Origin: Pseudomonadota bacterium
GTDB taxonomy: Bacteria; Pseudomonadota; Alphaproteobacteria; Rickettsiales; UBA1997
Assembly (NCBI GenBank): GCA_009921385.1
Contig: RFXY01000075.1
Span: 1-5,640, forward strand
Reading direction: 5' to 3'
Length of the DNA stretch: 5,640 nucleotides
Positions 5,600 through 5,640 of this stretch are shown here, in pieces. Positions within the stretch are counted from its first letter, which is position 1; the number at the start of each line of letters is the position of its first letter. Both the position numbers and the translations under genes were made by a program. The notes under the pieces were generated by a model, which had not been told where the DNA came from, ran no database searches, and worked only from the letters and a program-made list of their open reading frames with translations.

Positions 5600-5640
5600 C
5601 CCTCCCCTTGAGGGAGGGTCGAAATTGCAAAGCAATTTCG
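5600..5640. repeat. Double-hairpin palindromic repeat element, cut by the window end
   Basis: Two perfect hairpins lie one base apart. CCCTCCC (5600-5606) pairs with GGGAGGG (5612-5618) around CTTGA. CGAAATTGC (5620-5628) pairs with GCAATTTCG (5632-5640) around AAA. The G/C-rich first arm stands out sharply from the AT-rich surroundings. The form resembles dispersed palindromic intergenic elements (REP or MITE-like) found in many bacterial genomes. In such elements the first arm often also pairs with a closing GGGGAGGG copy, which would lie just past the window. It sits 38 nt after the acetyltransferase stop, so it could also end or protect that transcript. Confidence 0.7.

Overview
The window looks like a chromosomal segment of an AT-rich bacterium with a compact genome. 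The order pyrH-frr-uppS-cdsA is the housekeeping block typical of Proteobacteria. The AT-rich composition and tight packing would suit an alphaproteobacterium, possibly a host-associated or streamlined lineage. That placement is inference from gene order and composition, not from a phylogenetic marker.

Left part (1-4592, minus strand). Six genes are packed head to tail and transcribed right to left: pyrH (UMP kinase), frr (ribosome recycling factor), uppS (undecaprenyl diphosphate synthase), cdsA (CDP-diglyceride synthase), thiG (thiazole synthase) and a phosphohexomutase of the PMM/PGM type that runs off the left edge. Spacers are 16 and 24 nt for the first two junctions. uppS/cdsA overlap by 17 nt and cdsA/thiG by 7 nt, and 17 nt separate thiG from the mutase, so the block is very probably one operon. 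It joins pyrimidine nucleotide supply, translation recycling, the lipid carrier for cell-wall sugars, phospholipid synthesis, the thiamine thiazole moiety and sugar-1-phosphate supply. The odd member is thiG, which sits directly after cdsA, where dxr is often found; both enzymes consume 1-deoxy-D-xylulose 5-phosphate.

Centre (4593-4808). This is an extremely AT-rich divergent control region. On the minus strand a good sigma70-type promoter (TTGAAA, 17 nt, TAAAAT) lies just upstream of the pyrH ATG. It shows that the longer TTG-started reading of pyrH is wrong. On the plus strand a promoter of the same quality (TTGCTT, 17 nt, TAAAAT) serves a tRNA-Phe. A perfect 12-bp inverted repeat brackets the pyrH promoter, and a third copy with one mismatch lies in the tRNA leader. 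This is the least explained structure in the window.

Right part (4809-5640, plus strand). tRNA-Phe(GAA) and tRNA-Ser(UGA), both with encoded CCA, are followed 27 nt later by a GTG-started GNAT acetyltransferase. The window ends inside a double-hairpin palindromic repeat that is GC-rich in its first arm.

None of the seven protein starts has a convincing Shine-Dalgarno sequence. No CRISPR array, transposase or riboswitch was seen.
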